Source: Thermosynechococcus vestitus BP-1 (GTDB lineage Bacteria > Cyanobacteriota > Cyanobacteriia > Thermosynechococcales > Thermosynechococcaceae). Taken from it: a stretch of 64,000 bases of DNA. A program made the translations under genes and the position numbers. The stretch's first letter is position 1. The number at the start of each line of letters is the position of its first letter. This document shows, piece by piece, positions 18,654-28,542 of this stretch. The notes below the pieces were generated by a model, which ran no database searches, was not told the DNA's origin, and was given only the letters and a program-made list of their open reading frames with translations. The stretch covers positions 1,054,001 to 1,118,000 of the forward strand of contig NC_004113.1 of assembly GCF_000011345.1 (NCBI RefSeq), in the 5' to 3' direction.

Positions 18654-19832
18654 CTAGCGCCGCTGCTGCTTACTCACCCATTTGCGGCTAAAACGCAGTT
18701 CCATGCCCACGCCCGCTGCCCAGACTTGTAATTGCTTGAGGAACGCCTGGCGATCGCTCCCCTGGAGAACGGCCACTTGATCGGCAACCTCAAGGGCATA
18801 GGGATAACCTTGACCCGTAATCAGTTCGCCACAGAGCCAGCGAATCACCGCATTCAGTTGTCCTGCTTCGTAGATCCACAGGGGGAGTTCAACACGTACC
18901 GGATAGCCTTGATGGGCCTTGAGGTAGCAAAAGCCAATGCCCTTGGCCCAAGGCCCATACGTTTCCAGGATGCCGCCGCGATCGCACAGAAACAGGGGAG
19001 AGCGATCGCCCCACTGGGTCAAAACAGTGTTCAAGAGTTGGGCATCGCAGAGGTGGAGGCTAGGGGCGAGGCGATCCAGATGTGCCAACAGGGTCACTAA
19101 ATCCCGGGCTTGGGAGCCATCAATGTAGGCAAGCAGTGGAATCCGTTGCTGCCGACTAGCCTCTAGGGTCTGGCAGAGAGCCGCCACATATCGTCCCTGC
19201 CATTGGGGGGTATAGGACTCGGCAAACGTGGCCACAAAGGAGCCATCAAACAAGAGCAACGCGGGTGCCGTTACCTCCGCCATGCGCTCCCGTAGGGTTT
19301 TTAATTCCAGTTCAAAGCGGCGCAGGTGGATGTAGCGCTCGTGGAGGCGGTAGGTTTGGGGTTGCGCCAGTTCTGTTTCTGCTTGGCGCAGTTCCGCTGG
19401 TGTAATCAGTTCAAGGGCAATTTCCTTGGCGTAGGGGCGATCGCGCCGATGGTGATTGAGGAACCAGCCCGCCTGTACCACACCCACGGGCAAAAATAGC
19501 TCCTCACTGGGAACCATCTGGGAGCCATCCACCGCAACAGTGGTCACCTCCATGAGTTGGGTCATTGCCCACTCCCGTGCTGCCTGCCGATGGGGCCACT
19601 GTACCCCCAAGGGAATGCGCCACCCCTGATTCCAAGGTTCAATGGGACGTGCCCCCCAATCTGTCATCTGCGGATCAATGGCAGCGGTGATATCGGCAAT
19701 TGTTTGCTGCTGCCATCTGGCTAGGGCCTCCTGATAGGCCTGCCGCACCTCAGCAAAGGCAGTGTCATACCTGAGAAATTCGTCCTTTTTATCATTCAAT
19801 TGCTGCACCAGTTGGGAAAGGGGTAACACCAT
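18654..19832 (-). CDS. NurA-domain nuclease
   Basis: The 392-residue product carries the NurA signature: an early acidic motif VAVDGSQMVPSEE, a central LLFDGSFVATFAE and a third region LCDRGGILETYGPW. NurA proteins are manganese-dependent 5'-3' nucleases that work with the HerA helicase in resecting DNA ends in archaea; the family is also found in cyanobacteria. No HerA-like gene is adjacent. It converges on the secreted-protein gene with two bases between the stops. Confidence 0.8.
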   Translation of the reverse strand: MVLPLSQLVQQLNDKKDEFLRYDTAFAEVRQAYQEALARWQQQTIADITAAIDPQMTDWGARPIEPWNQGWRIPLGVQWPHRQAAREWAMTQLMEVTTVAVDGSQMVPSEELFLPVGVVQAGWFLNHHRRDRPYAKEIALELITPAELRQAETELAQPQTYRLHERYIHLRRFELELKTLRERMAEVTAPALLLFDGSFVATFAESYTPQWQGRYVAALCQTLEASRQQRIPLLAYIDGSQARDLVTLLAHLDRLAPSLHLCDAQLLNTVLTQWGDRSPLFLCDRGGILETYGPWAKGIGFCYLKAHQGYPVRVELPLWIYEAGQLNAVIRWLCGELITGQGYPYALEVADQVAVLQGSDRQAFLKQLQVWAAGVGMELRFSRKWVSKQQRR

Positions 19833-19895
19833 ACCTGGGAAAGACTCAAGAAACGCCTGTTGCTATTCTCATCGGAATAGGTATGGGTTTGCCTT

Positions 19896-21137
19896 GTGTC
19901 CCCTCCTGCGGTAGATATTAAGGTGTCCACTGACGCTCCCCCCAAAATTGTGAAGGCACTCAATCTCCTTGGCTCCACCGGCTCCATTGGTACGCAAACC
20001 CTTGACATCGTTGCCCAATATCCCGATCGCTTTCGTGTGGTTGGCCTTGCTGCTGGGCGCAACCTGGAGCGACTGATCCCGCAAATTCGCCAATTTCAGC
20101 CTGAGATTGTCAGTATTGCCGATCCTGAACAACTGCCGGAGCTAGAGGCGGCCTTGGCCGATCTGCCCCAAAAACCGCAACTGGTGGCTGGAGAAGCGGG
20201 AATTGCAGCGGTGGCCGCCTATGGAGATGCCGAGGTTGTTGTCACGGGCATTGTCGGCTGTGCCGGTCTGGTACCGACGATCGCCGCCATTAAAGCGGGC
20301 AAAGATATTGCCTTAGCCAATAAGGAAACGCTCATTGCCGGTGGACCTGTGGTCTTGCCATTGCTTCAGGAGTACGGTGTCAAGCTGCTGCCTGCCGATT
20401 CTGAGCACTCTGCCATTTTTCAGTGTTTGCAGGGGGTGCCTGAAGGCGGACTGCGGAAAATCATTCTCACGGCCTCAGGAGGCGCGTTTCGCGATTGGCC
20501 CGTGGAGAAACTCGCCCAGGTGACGGTGGCCGATGCCCTCAAACATCCCAACTGGTCGATGGGGCCAAAAATTACTGTGGACTCGGCAACCTTGATGAAT
20601 AAAGGCCTAGAGGTGATTGAAGCCCATTACCTCTTCGGCATGGACTACGACAATATCGAGATTGTCATCCATCCCCAAAGTATTATTCACTCCCTGATTG
20701 AGTTGCAAGATACCTCGGTGCTGGCGCAGTTGGGCTGGCCGGATATGCGCTTGCCCTTGTTGTATGCCCTCTCTTGGCCCGAACGCATCCCCACCAATTG
20801 GTCGCCCTTAGACTTAGTGAAGGCAGGGGATTTGACCTTCCGATCGCCCGATCACCAAAAGTATCCCTGTATGGGACTGGCCTATGCGGCGGGTCGGGCA
20901 GGGGGGGCCATGCCGGCAGTCCTCAACGCCGCCAATGAACAGGCGGTCGCCCTCTTTATTGCCGAGGCGATTGCCTTCCTTGAGATTCCCCGCCTCATTG
21001 AGATGGTCTGCGATCGCTACTCTGCCCAAAACATTCCTAACCCCACCCTAGAGGATATTTTGGCCGCCGATCGCTGGGCGCGAGCAACGGTGCAGGAGTT
21101 AGCCCAACGGGGGGTCAGCCCCATGGTTGCTCTCTAG
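19896..21137 (+). CDS. dxr: 1-deoxy-D-xylulose 5-phosphate reductoisomerase
   Basis: Second enzyme of the MEP isoprenoid pathway: NADPH-dependent rearrangement and reduction of DXP to MEP. Visible are the NADPH motif [25 protein letters not shown], the metal and substrate site [16 protein letters not shown], the flexible loop region [20 protein letters not shown], and [12 protein letters not shown]. The length of 413 is normal. The longest frame starts with GTG at 19896; GTG at 19923 is possible. ispH follows after 41 bases on the same strand, so two steps of one pathway probably share a transcript. Confidence 0.96.
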   Translation: MSPPAVDIKVSTDAPPKIVKALNLLGSTGSIGTQTLDIVAQYPDRFRVVGLAAGRNLERLIPQIRQFQPEIVSIADPEQLPELEAALADLPQKPQLVAGEAGIAAVAAYGDAEVVVTGIVGCAGLVPTIAAIKAGKDIALANKETLIAGGPVVLPLLQEYGVKLLPADSEHSAIFQCLQGVPEGGLRKIILTASGGAFRDWPVEKLAQVTVADALKHPNWSMGPKITVDSATLMNKGLEVIEAHYLFGMDYDNIEIVIHPQSIIHSLIELQDTSVLAQLGWPDMRLPLLYALSWPERIPTNWSPLDLVKAGDLTFRSPDHQKYPCMGLAYAAGRAGGAMPAVLNAANEQAVALFIAEAIAFLEIPRLIEMVCDRYSAQNIPNPTLEDILAADRWARATVQELAQRGVSPMVAL

Positions 21138-21178
21138 GGTGTGGCAAAATACCATCAGATTGCCTCAGAGGAGAACCA

Positions 21179-22387
21179 ATGGATACCCGCGCATTCAAGC
21201 GATCGCTACACAGTTCAGAAAACTACCACCGCAAAGGCTTTGGCCACGGCGAGGAAGTGAACCAGCAGCTCCAAGGGGAGTATCAAAGTTCTCTGATTCA
21301 GCAGATCCGCGCCAATGGCTATCGCTGGCAGCAGGGGGATGTGACGATTCGCTTAGCGGAAGCCTTTGGGTTTTGTTGGGGCGTTGAACGTGCGGTTGCC
21401 CTGGCCTATGAAACCCGCACCCACTTTCCGACAGAGCGCATTTGGATCACGAATGAAATTATCCATAACCCCTCCGTGAATGAGCGCCTCCGGCAAATGG
21501 CTGTGGAATTTATCCCCGTTGTGAATGGGGTAAAGGACTTTAGTGGGGTGCGCCCAGGGGATGTGGTGATTTTACCGGCCTTTGGGGCCAGTGTCCAAGA
21601 AATGCAATTGCTCAATGAGCGCGGCTGCACGATTGTGGATACCACCTGCCCATGGGTCTCGAAGGTGTGGCACAGTGTTGAGAAGCACAAAAAGGTGAGT
21701 TTCACCTCGATCATTCACGGTAAATACAACCACGAGGAAACCATTGCCACCAGTTCCTTTGCCGGCACCTATTTGATTGTGCTCAACCTAGAGGAAGCCC
21801 GCTATGTCTGCGATTACATCCTCCACGGGGGCGATCGCGCCGCATTTATGGCCAAGTTTGCCAAGGCCTGTTCCCCTGGCTTTGACCCCGATCGCGATCT
21901 GGTGCGGGTCGGCATTGCCAACCAAACAACGATGCTCAAGGGGGAAACAGAGCAAATCGGCAAACTCTTTGAGCGGACGATGATCCAAAAATACGGGCCC
22001 GATCGCCTCAATGAGCACTTCATGAGCTTCAATACGATTTGCGATGCCACCCAAGAACGCCAAGATGCAATGCTCAGCTTGGTCAAGGAACCCTTGGATC
22101 TAATGGTCGTAATAGGTGGCTACAACTCCTCAAATACCACCCACCTGCAGGAAATTGCCATTGAGCATGGGATTCCCTCCTACCACATTGATTCTGCCGA
22201 TCGCATTGGACCGGGGAATCGCATTGAGCACAAGCCCCTGCATCAGAATCCCACTGTGGCTGAAAACTGGCTGCCCGATCGCCCGATCACGATTGGCATT
22301 ACCTCTGGTGCCTCCACCCCCGATAAGGTGGTTGAGGAGGTTCTCAATAAAATTTTTGCCCTGCGCTCTGTGGCAACGGTGTCCTAG
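21179..22387 (+). CDS. ispH: 4-hydroxy-3-methylbut-2-enyl diphosphate reductase
   Basis: Last enzyme of the MEP pathway, an iron-sulfur protein producing IPP and DMAPP. The three cluster cysteines are visible in [26 protein letters not shown] and [24 protein letters not shown] also belongs to the active site. The 402-residue form, with an N-terminal extension of about 60 residues before the first cysteine, is typical of cyanobacteria and plants. A GAGGAG sequence lies just upstream of the ATG. The stop codon overlaps that of the convergent rlmB gene by four bases. Confidence 0.97.
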   Translation: MDTRAFKRSLHSSENYHRKGFGHGEEVNQQLQGEYQSSLIQQIRANGYRWQQGDVTIRLAEAFGFCWGVERAVALAYETRTHFPTERIWITNEIIHNPSVNERLRQMAVEFIPVVNGVKDFSGVRPGDVVILPAFGASVQEMQLLNERGCTIVDTTCPWVSKVWHSVEKHKKVSFTSIIHGKYNHEETIATSSFAGTYLIVLNLEEARYVCDYILHGGDRAAFMAKFAKACSPGFDPDRDLVRVGIANQTTMLKGETEQIGKLFERTMIQKYGPDRLNEHFMSFNTICDATQERQDAMLSLVKEPLDLMVVIGGYNSSNTTHLQEIAIEHGIPSYHIDSADRIGPGNRIEHKPLHQNPTVAENWLPDRPITIGITSGASTPDKVVEEVLNKIFALRSVATVS

Positions 22388-23271
22388 CCCCGGGGTTCCT
22401 GGGTTAGATCCCACGCGGGCGATCGCTGACAATTGATCTCGTAGAGGGCAATCCCCACCGCCACTGAGGCATTGAGGCTATTGGTGCGCCCTGCCAAGGG
22501 AATGGCGACAATTTCATCGCAGTGCTTTTGCGTTTGCAGGCTAATCCCTTCCCCTTCACTGCCAACCACAAAAACGGTGGGGCGATCGAAGGTGATTTTC
22601 GGTAGGGGCACAGCGCCGTGCTCCGAGAGGCCATAGATCCAATACCCCGCTGCCTTCAGGGTTTCAAGGGCTTGGTTGAGGTTGATCACCCGTGCCACGG
22701 GCAAATACTCCAAGGCGCCTGCGGCTGCTTTGGCCACGGTTGCGGTAATGCCCACTGCCCGTCGTTGGGGAATAATCACCCCCTGCATCCCTAGGGCCTC
22801 TGCAGTGCGGATCATCGCACCAAGATTTTGGGGATCCGTAATGCCATCGGCAGCCAATAGCACCGGTTGATTCACGGTTGCAGCCTTGGCCAACAGATCT
22901 TCAAGGGACCAATAATTGTAGGCAGCCACCTGAATGGCGATCCCCTGATGTCGTCCCCGCTGGCAGAGTTGATCGAGGCGCTCCGGGGTCACGGTATCAA
23001 TAATTGCTCCCTGCTGTTTGGCCTCATTCAAGCGCTGATGAAAACGCGGATCGTAGCGCAGCGAAGGAATCACCCAAATACGGTTGCAGGGGCGGCCACT
23101 TTCAAGGGCTGAGAGCACCGCATGGCGACCATAGAGGAGTTCGGGGGCATCCGCCGCCGGGGCAGTTGGGGGTGCTTTCTGAAGTGGTTGAGCTGGCGTG
23201 CGTCGCTGGAGGCGCGGCGGGCGCTTTGCTGGCGGGCGATTTTTTTTGCGGGGACGGGGTTTCTCGGTCAT
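22384..23271 (-). CDS. rlmB: SpoU-family RNA 2'-O-methyltransferase (RlmB-like)
   Basis: The C-terminal two thirds form a SPOUT methyltransferase: [16 protein letters not shown] starts the substrate-binding domain, followed by [20 protein letters not shown] (motif 1), [11 protein letters not shown] (motif 2) and [20 protein letters not shown] (motif 3). Family members methylate G2251 of 23S rRNA or related positions in tRNA or rRNA; the exact target is not shown by sequence. The first 45 residues are very basic and Pro-rich, suited to RNA binding. The length of 295 is normal for cyanobacteria. Confidence 0.9.
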   Translation of the reverse strand: MTEKPRPRKKNRPPAKRPPRLQRRTPAQPLQKAPPTAPAADAPELLYGRHAVLSALESGRPCNRIWVIPSLRYDPRFHQRLNEAKQQGAIIDTVTPERLDQLCQRGRHQGIAIQVAAYNYWSLEDLLAKAATVNQPVLLAADGITDPQNLGAMIRTAEALGMQGVIIPQRRAVGITATVAKAAAGALEYLPVARVINLNQALETLKAAGYWIYGLSEHGAVPLPKITFDRPTVFVVGSEGEGISLQTQKHCDEIVAIPLAGRTNSLNASVAVGIALYEINCQRSPAWDLTQEPRG

Positions 23272-23480
23272 GAAGCGTCACTAAATAGCAGATCTTCCCC
23301 AGGGGGTTCGCTGAACATCGCAAGGGGGCGATCGCCATCATAGAACGTCTGTGGTAACTGTGTAGAGAGTCGTCAAGCCAGCCGCAGTAGGAAACGTCAC
23401 CATGGCGCCAAATCCTAGGGAGGTCTCTCTAGGGATGTGAAAGCACTATAGGGGTTCCCTATGGATTTCCGGACAAAAGA

Positions 23481-25040
23481 TCAAGAAACCTTTAGTAAGT
23501 ACGCCAGTGCCAGACCTTGGGCGATGCTGGAGTGTCCATAGCTAAAGACGCGGGGCACGTCGGGGTGAAGCCACTGGGTCATCTCGCGGTAGGTGTAGGG
23601 ACTGCCATAGACCACCAGACCCGCCAGTTGATTTTGGGTGTGGAGGCGTTCGAGGGTGGCGATCGCTGGCGCACTTAAACCCGCTTTGCCGCGGAAAGGA
23701 TTGCCGCGACTAAACACCTGCACGAAAGTCGGTGCCTTGGGCAAGCCCGCAATCATTGTTAGCGGTGTTTGCTGATCAATCACCAGCCGTTGGCTAAATC
23801 CCCAAGTGGGAGGCAGGGTGAGGGCTGGCGAGGTGTGGCTTAAAAAACTCGCCTGCAGGGCATCATCCACAATCAAACAATTGACCCCAGAGGTCACTGC
23901 TGGCAAGGCTGGGCCGGCACGCTCAAGACTCTCTTGGGCAATCGTGGTGGCTACCTCAACTGCTGGTGTGGTTTGCAAATAGTCCAACTGCAATGCCAAG
24001 GGCTGAAGGCGATCCTTTGCGGCTTGGATGCGGGCTACGGCAGCCTGAATGCGGGCAAAAGGAATCCGCCCTGACTCAACGGCAGCAACCACGGCTTCAA
24101 TGGCTGCTGGGGGATCTGGGGGTATAAGCAAAATATCGGCACCGGCTTCTACGGCTTTGACGGCGGCTTCGGCGGTACCGTAGGCGTTGGCGATCGCCCC
24201 CATGACAAGGGCATCGGTGACAATCAGACCCCTGAACCCCATCTCTTGGCGCAAAATTCCCGTGAGAATTGGGGGAGAGAGGGTGGCGGGCCGCTCAGCA
24301 TCCAAGGCAGGTAGGTGGACATGGGCACTCATAACGCTATCCACGCCGGCGGCAATGGCAGCAACAAAGGGCGGCCATTCAATGGCTTGCAGGCGATCGC
24401 GATCGTGGCGCATCACCGGTAATGCCAAATGGGAATCCGTTGCCGTATCCCCATGGCCGGGAAAGTGTTTTGCCGTTGTCAGCACTGGATAGGTACGTGC
24501 CCCTTCGATGAAAGCCGTTGCCAGAGCACTCACAATGTCTGGCTCCTCGCCAAAGGCACGCACATTAATCACTGGGTTCGCGGGATTGTTATTCACATCC
24601 ACGACTGGGGCAAGCACCCAATTCAACCCAATGGCTAAAGCCTCAGCGGCGGTGTGGGCTCCCATTGCCCTAGCAAGCTCAACCGCCCGTGGGAGGTTCT
24701 TTTTGGCAATGGCTCCCAAAGCTGCCGGCGGCGGAAATTGCGTCGCACCACTGAAGCGTTGACCGACCCCTTCCTCAAGATCCGCTGCCAGCAGTAGTGG
24801 AATCGTCGCCCAGGATTGAAGCTGCTGACAGCGTTCTGCCACTTCAACGGCACTGCCCCCCAAGAGAATCACGCCGCCAACGCCCCAGTCTTTAATCCAG
24901 TGTTTTAAGGTATTGTGGGGCGGCTCCCAAGCGGGATACTGAATCTGGCGATCGTAGCGGTAGCCACTGGCTCGCACAACCACCATTTGCGCCACCTGGG
25001 AGCGCAGCGAAAGATCAGAAAGAGGGGGAATAAAGGTCAT
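23481..25040 (-). CDS. glycoside hydrolase family 3 protein (NagZ-like beta-N-acetylhexosaminidase)
   Basis: A 519-residue protein with the family-3 N-terminal barrel: LLLAADLEEGVGQRF, AKHFPGHGDTATDSHLALPV containing the conserved substrate and catalytic His/Asp loop, and the nucleophile Asp in FRGLIVTDALVMGAIA. NagZ-type enzymes release GlcNAc from muropeptides in peptidoglycan recycling. After the barrel there is a C-terminal domain of about 180 residues, as in the longer bacterial members. No signal peptide is seen, so it probably acts in the cytoplasm. Confidence 0.88.
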   Translation of the reverse strand: MTFIPPLSDLSLRSQVAQMVVVRASGYRYDRQIQYPAWEPPHNTLKHWIKDWGVGGVILLGGSAVEVAERCQQLQSWATIPLLLAADLEEGVGQRFSGATQFPPPAALGAIAKKNLPRAVELARAMGAHTAAEALAIGLNWVLAPVVDVNNNPANPVINVRAFGEEPDIVSALATAFIEGARTYPVLTTAKHFPGHGDTATDSHLALPVMRHDRDRLQAIEWPPFVAAIAAGVDSVMSAHVHLPALDAERPATLSPPILTGILRQEMGFRGLIVTDALVMGAIANAYGTAEAAVKAVEAGADILLIPPDPPAAIEAVVAAVESGRIPFARIQAAVARIQAAKDRLQPLALQLDYLQTTPAVEVATTIAQESLERAGPALPAVTSGVNCLIVDDALQASFLSHTSPALTLPPTWGFSQRLVIDQQTPLTMIAGLPKAPTFVQVFSRGNPFRGKAGLSAPAIATLERLHTQNQLAGLVVYGSPYTYREMTQWLHPDVPRVFSYGHSSIAQGLALAYLLKVS

Positions 25041-25388
25041 GGGTGGAATCTGATTTAGAACAGAATTTCACAAATGAATAACTTCCTTATTCAGGATATA
25101 AAAAATTGTCTCAAACTCTCTCAGGTAACGGGTTTAATTTTTTAAACTAAAAGTACAGCCTTTAGAGTTCTTTTCGATCGATGGGCTGCAGGAGGGAAAA
25201 CAATCTTCGCCGATAGGCGCTTCCCTGTTGTGAGTGGGTTCGATTGATGGGGAAAGGGCTGTACCTAATAACCCTGAGGCAAAGCCCGATCCCGTTGCTC
25301 CGCTAGAGCAAGTTTCAACTGCTTCCTGTGGTATTCACCCATGCAGCCAAAGGCTAAAGCCTAAATCGCTTTCTTTAGGAGTTGACCT
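25041..25388 (+). ncRNA. structured leader RNA upstream of a 47-codon ORF (candidate)
   Basis: No gene is visible here, but the 240 bases before the small ORF fold readily. An outer helix joins AGTACAGCCTTT (about 25150-25161) to AAAGGGCTGTACCT (about 25253-25266), with two single-base bulges. Inside it AGGGAA/TTCCCT brackets CGCC-GATA-GGCG (25208-25219). Downstream are TTGCTC-CGCTA-GAGCAA (25295-25311) and AGGCT-AA-AGCCT (25351-25362), the last just before the AGGAG ribosome binding site. I could not match it to a known riboswitch class. It may be a 5' leader with regulatory function or a separate small RNA. Confidence 0.4.
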
Positions 25389-25532
25389 ATGTTAAGAGCA
25401 ATACGTGAGAAACTGCAAAGTATGATGGTCTTTTTGATGGAGGCATTTGGGCGTATCTTCACCCCGCGCAATGATCACTATCCTTCCACAGGAGCACAGC
25501 CCTTCACGGGGACACCCTCCCGTAAGAGCTAG
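25389..25532 (+). CDS. small 47-residue protein of unknown function
   Basis: An ATG preceded by AGGAG with a seven-base spacer opens a 47-codon frame. The product begins MLRAIREKLQSMMVFLMEAF, an amphipathic, basic helix, and ends with a polar tail RNDHYPSTGAQPFTGTPSRK. The good ribosome binding site and a plausible two-part protein suggest a real gene. I have a vague recollection of short cyanobacterial proteins ending in a similar TGxQPFxG tail but cannot name one. The frame lies alone in a gene-poor stretch behind a structured leader. Confidence 0.5.
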   Translation: MLRAIREKLQSMMVFLMEAFGRIFTPRNDHYPSTGAQPFTGTPSRKS

Positions 25533-25917
25533 TGACCCTCTTCCGCAAGAAGAATCCCTGGAGAGAGGTTACAGGTAAAAATCACCAGTAAAGTTCTGCA
25601 TCAGCTCCGCCAAAATGGCCATCATGGGGCTGGTGCAGTTTTTTATGAGCTGGGGGCGATCGCCCCAACTGTGAAAAGCACAGATAACATTCGGTCGGGT
25701 TTGGTCGGGAAATAGCACCAAAAGGGCGCAACCACTCAATCTAACAGCATATTGCAGAATCAGTTAAGGAATATTTCAGAGATTGAATTTTCAGTTAACA
25801 TTTGAGGATTCCCAAAGGGCTATGCTAACTTAAAAGTAGGCACAAAAAGAAAGGTCAACGATAAGAGTGAACTTAAGGCTTGTGCCTCCCAGTCCTTGAG
25901 TTCAGGATAAAGCAAAG
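25533..25917. other. non-coding stretch without recognisable gene
   Basis: I see no coding frame with supporting features. The perfect 14-base palindrome GGGGCGATCGCCCC, an extended HIP1 site, is at about 25656-25669. The second half (25740-25900) is AT-rich and could hold promoters for either direction. Confidence 0.5.
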
Positions 25918-26157
25918 TTACTCCAAGATCAATCTCACTCCTGTCTTGCGGGTAACATCAAAAATAATCTTTTGAGCTTCACCGTTGTGTATTTGTCCTC
26001 TCGCTTTATCCAGCCTTATCGTTGCTGTGGTTACTGCCGACATCCCCATTCTGTTGTCCATGGGAGTTAAGGCAAAGCTAGGTAACCTCCCAATCTCCAA
26101 GGTCGTCAACGTTGACAGCAATTCAGTACCTAGTGTCCATGCTCCAAGCCTGATCGG
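25918..26157 (-). pseudogene. unrecognised open frame, possibly a gene remnant
   Basis: A minus-strand frame is open from just inside a stop at 26158 to a TAA at 25918, about 79 codons, with a possible TTG start at 26121. Its product looks protein-like (PSFALTPMDNRMGMSAVTT, then KIIFDVTRKTGVRLILE) rather than random, but no ATG with a ribosome binding site opens it. I do not recognise the family. It could be the 3' end of a decayed gene or a short gene with an unusual start. Confidence 0.3.
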
Positions 26158-26297
26158 TTAAGATCACCGAGTGGGGGTTTGAGTCGCCAGCTGAAACCAC
26201 GTTTTGTCCACCTTAGTTGTTGAGTTACTCTATCGTCGTTGCTAACTTCTTAGGGGTCTTGCTGCCGTCAGCTTGACCCCCTCGTTTATTTTTTAGG

Positions 26298-27500
26298 CTA
26301 TGGCCTAAGTTGCGGTTGTCGCATAGCGCGTGCCAGTTCTGCGGCAACTTCTGGCCGTGAAAACTCTGGAGGCGGCAATTCTCCTCGGCGCAGCATTTCC
26401 CGCACCTTAGTTCCTGAGAGGTGAATCCGCTCCTCGGGTTTGCTGGGACTCGTTTTACTGGTGGCCATCGACTGAGTGCGGGTGCAGTAGAAGGCATGCT
26501 CAAACTTCAGGGGAATAATGCCCAAGGCCCCTGGATCAAATTCATCAAAGATCTGTTGGGCGTCGTAGGTGCCGTAGTAATCTCCCACGCCAGCGTGGTC
26601 GCGACCAACAATGAAATGGGTACAGCCATAGTTTTTGCGGACGAGGGCGTGGAAAATTGCCTCCCGTGGCCCTGCATAGCGCATGGCTGCCGGATTGATC
26701 GCTAGAATCACCCGATCTTTGGGAAAATAGTGCTCCAACATAATTTCATAGCAGCGCATCCGCACGTCTGCGGGAATGTCATCTTCCTTGGTGGCGCCCA
26801 CGAGGGGATGCAAAAAGAGACCATCAACGATTTCAAGGGCACATTTTTGGATATATTCATGGGCGCGGTGGATCGGGTTGCGGGTCTGAAAACCAACAAT
26901 CGTCCGCCAACCTTTTGCGCGGAAAAGGGCACGGGAATCCACCGGATCAATGCAATAGTTGGGAAATTGGGGGTGGGGATGTCGCTCTAGGAGCCAAATC
27001 GGACCTGCAAGGTTGACTTCTCCCTGTTCATAGACCACCTTAACCCCGGGGTGTTTGTCATCTTCGGTGCGATAGACACAGCGAGCCTCACGGCGTTTGT
27101 CATAGGTATATTTTTCGGTGAGTTCAAGAATTCCCAAAAACTGACCCGCTGCATTATCTAGGCGAATGGTTTGGCCAATTTCCAAGGGAGCCGCCACCTC
27201 AGCACTGACAGAGAGGGTAATGGGAATTGACCAAGGCAATCCATTGCTAAGATACATTTCTTCGACAACTCGCTCATAGTCGGCCTGTCCCATAAATCCC
27301 GTCAGAGGGCTAAAGCCACCAATGGCAATGAGTTCCAAGTCAGAGACAGCTCGCTCATCGAGGGTGACGCGGGGCAATTGATCGGCGCGGGCAAGCCAAG
27401 CCTGTTTTTGTGCCGGGGACAGAATACGATTGACAAGGATGCCGCCGTGGGGGGCGATCGCGTCCTTTGTTTGTACGGTTGCGGATGGACTCAAGGTCAA
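26298..27500 (-). CDS. sat: sulfate adenylyltransferase (ATP sulfurylase)
   Basis: Activates sulfate with ATP to adenosine 5'-phosphosulfate, the entry step of sulfate assimilation. Typical motifs are [16 protein letters not shown], the nucleotide-binding [17 protein letters not shown] (QxRNPxHxAH), [19 protein letters not shown] and the final ISLSGTKVR-like sequence, here [12 protein letters not shown]. The length of 400 residues is that of the free-standing Sat form without a kinase domain. It is divergent from a hydrolase gene with 60 bases between starts. Works with cysH at 10.1 kb in the same pathway. Confidence 0.96.
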   Translation of the reverse strand: MTLSPSATVQTKDAIAPHGGILVNRILSPAQKQAWLARADQLPRVTLDERAVSDLELIAIGGFSPLTGFMGQADYERVVEEMYLSNGLPWSIPITLSVSAEVAAPLEIGQTIRLDNAAGQFLGILELTEKYTYDKRREARCVYRTEDDKHPGVKVVYEQGEVNLAGPIWLLERHPHPQFPNYCIDPVDSRALFRAKGWRTIVGFQTRNPIHRAHEYIQKCALEIVDGLFLHPLVGATKEDDIPADVRMRCYEIMLEHYFPKDRVILAINPAAMRYAGPREAIFHALVRKNYGCTHFIVGRDHAGVGDYYGTYDAQQIFDEFDPGALGIIPLKFEHAFYCTRTQSMATSKTSPSKPEERIHLSGTKVREMLRRGELPPPEFSRPEVAAELARAMRQPQLRP

Positions 27501-27560
27501 ACTCCTTTTGGCTCTGGATGAATCTGTTGCAAAACTTCATAAGATAGAAGTCATTATTGG

Positions 27561-28487
27561 ATGAATAGGTACAGGAGACAACTGGTGGAGCCCTATCGCT
27601 ATGGCGTCCAGCGGGAATGGTGCTGGCGGGGCTGGCAGAGTCGCTATGGTTTTTGGCGACCCGCTTCTGAGGGGCATCGGGGGTCTCCTGTGATCTTGCT
27701 GCACGGCTTTGGGGCATCTCTACGGCACTGGCGGTACAATTTACGGCTGCTAGGAGAGTATCAGCCAACGTATGCCCTTGATTTGATGGGGTTGGGGGCA
27801 GCCGAAAAGCCCGTTGCTGCCTATGGTGCTGAGTTTTGGGCGGCTCAGGTGCACGCCTTTTGGCAAGGAATTGTTGGGCAACCAGCAGTGATGGTTGGCA
27901 ACTCCATTGGCGCCTTGATTGCCCTCACCTGTGCCTACCACTACCCGCAGATGGCGGCGGGAGTAGTGATGTTGAGTCTGCCGGATCCAGCCGTGCGCGA
28001 AGAGTTGATTCCACGGGCGATCGCGCCCCTTGTGGGGGCAATTGAACAGATTTTTACCGCCCCTTGGCTGCTGCGGGCCCTGTTTTACACCATTCGCCAA
28101 CCCGCCATTGTCAAGCGCTGGGCACAGTTGGCCTACGCCAACCCCGCCTGTGTGGATGATGAATTGCTGGAAATTCTGCTTAGCCCGGCCTACGACCGCC
28201 ATAGCGATCGCGCCTTTGTGCAAATCATTCGCGCCATGAGCCGTCCAGACTTCGGACCCAGCGCCAAGAGGATGCTCAACAGTGTGTCCCAACCCCTATT
28301 ACTGATTTGGGGAAAACAGGATCGCTTCATTCCCCCAATGCTTAGCCGGCAGTTTCCACAGGTCCAACCAAGACTGGAAGTGGTGGAGCTAGATCACAGC
28401 GGGCACTGCCCCCACGATGAACAGCCCGATCGCCTCAATGGCCTACTTTTGGATTGGTTGCGCCGCCACGAACTTTTGAGGGGTTGA
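27561..28487 (+). CDS. alpha/beta-fold hydrolase
   Basis: A 308-residue protein with the alpha/beta hydrolase plan: the oxyanion stretch VILLHGFGASLRHWR, the nucleophile elbow MVGNSIGALIAL (Ser), a likely Asp in LLIWGKQDRFIPP, and the catalytic His in VELDHSGHCPHDEQP. The substrate is unknown; relatives in cyanobacteria and chloroplasts are annotated only as hydrolases or esterases. No signal peptide is visible. It is divergent from sat. Confidence 0.85.
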   Translation: MNRYRRQLVEPYRYGVQREWCWRGWQSRYGFWRPASEGHRGSPVILLHGFGASLRHWRYNLRLLGEYQPTYALDLMGLGAAEKPVAAYGAEFWAAQVHAFWQGIVGQPAVMVGNSIGALIALTCAYHYPQMAAGVVMLSLPDPAVREELIPRAIAPLVGAIEQIFTAPWLLRALFYTIRQPAIVKRWAQLAYANPACVDDELLEILLSPAYDRHSDRAFVQIIRAMSRPDFGPSAKRMLNSVSQPLLLIWGKQDRFIPPMLSRQFPQVQPRLEVVELDHSGHCPHDEQPDRLNGLLLDWLRRHELLRG

Positions 28488-28542
28488 GTCCTGCTGTTGC
28501 AGGCTCTATGATCACGGCAATCTTTAGGAGTTGGCGTCGCAG

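Noticed and set aside
26291-26307. Hairpin TTAGGC-TATG/GCCTAA at the sat stop codon as a terminator
   Set aside because: The T-run lies on the wrong side for sat transcription, so it does not have terminator polarity for that gene.
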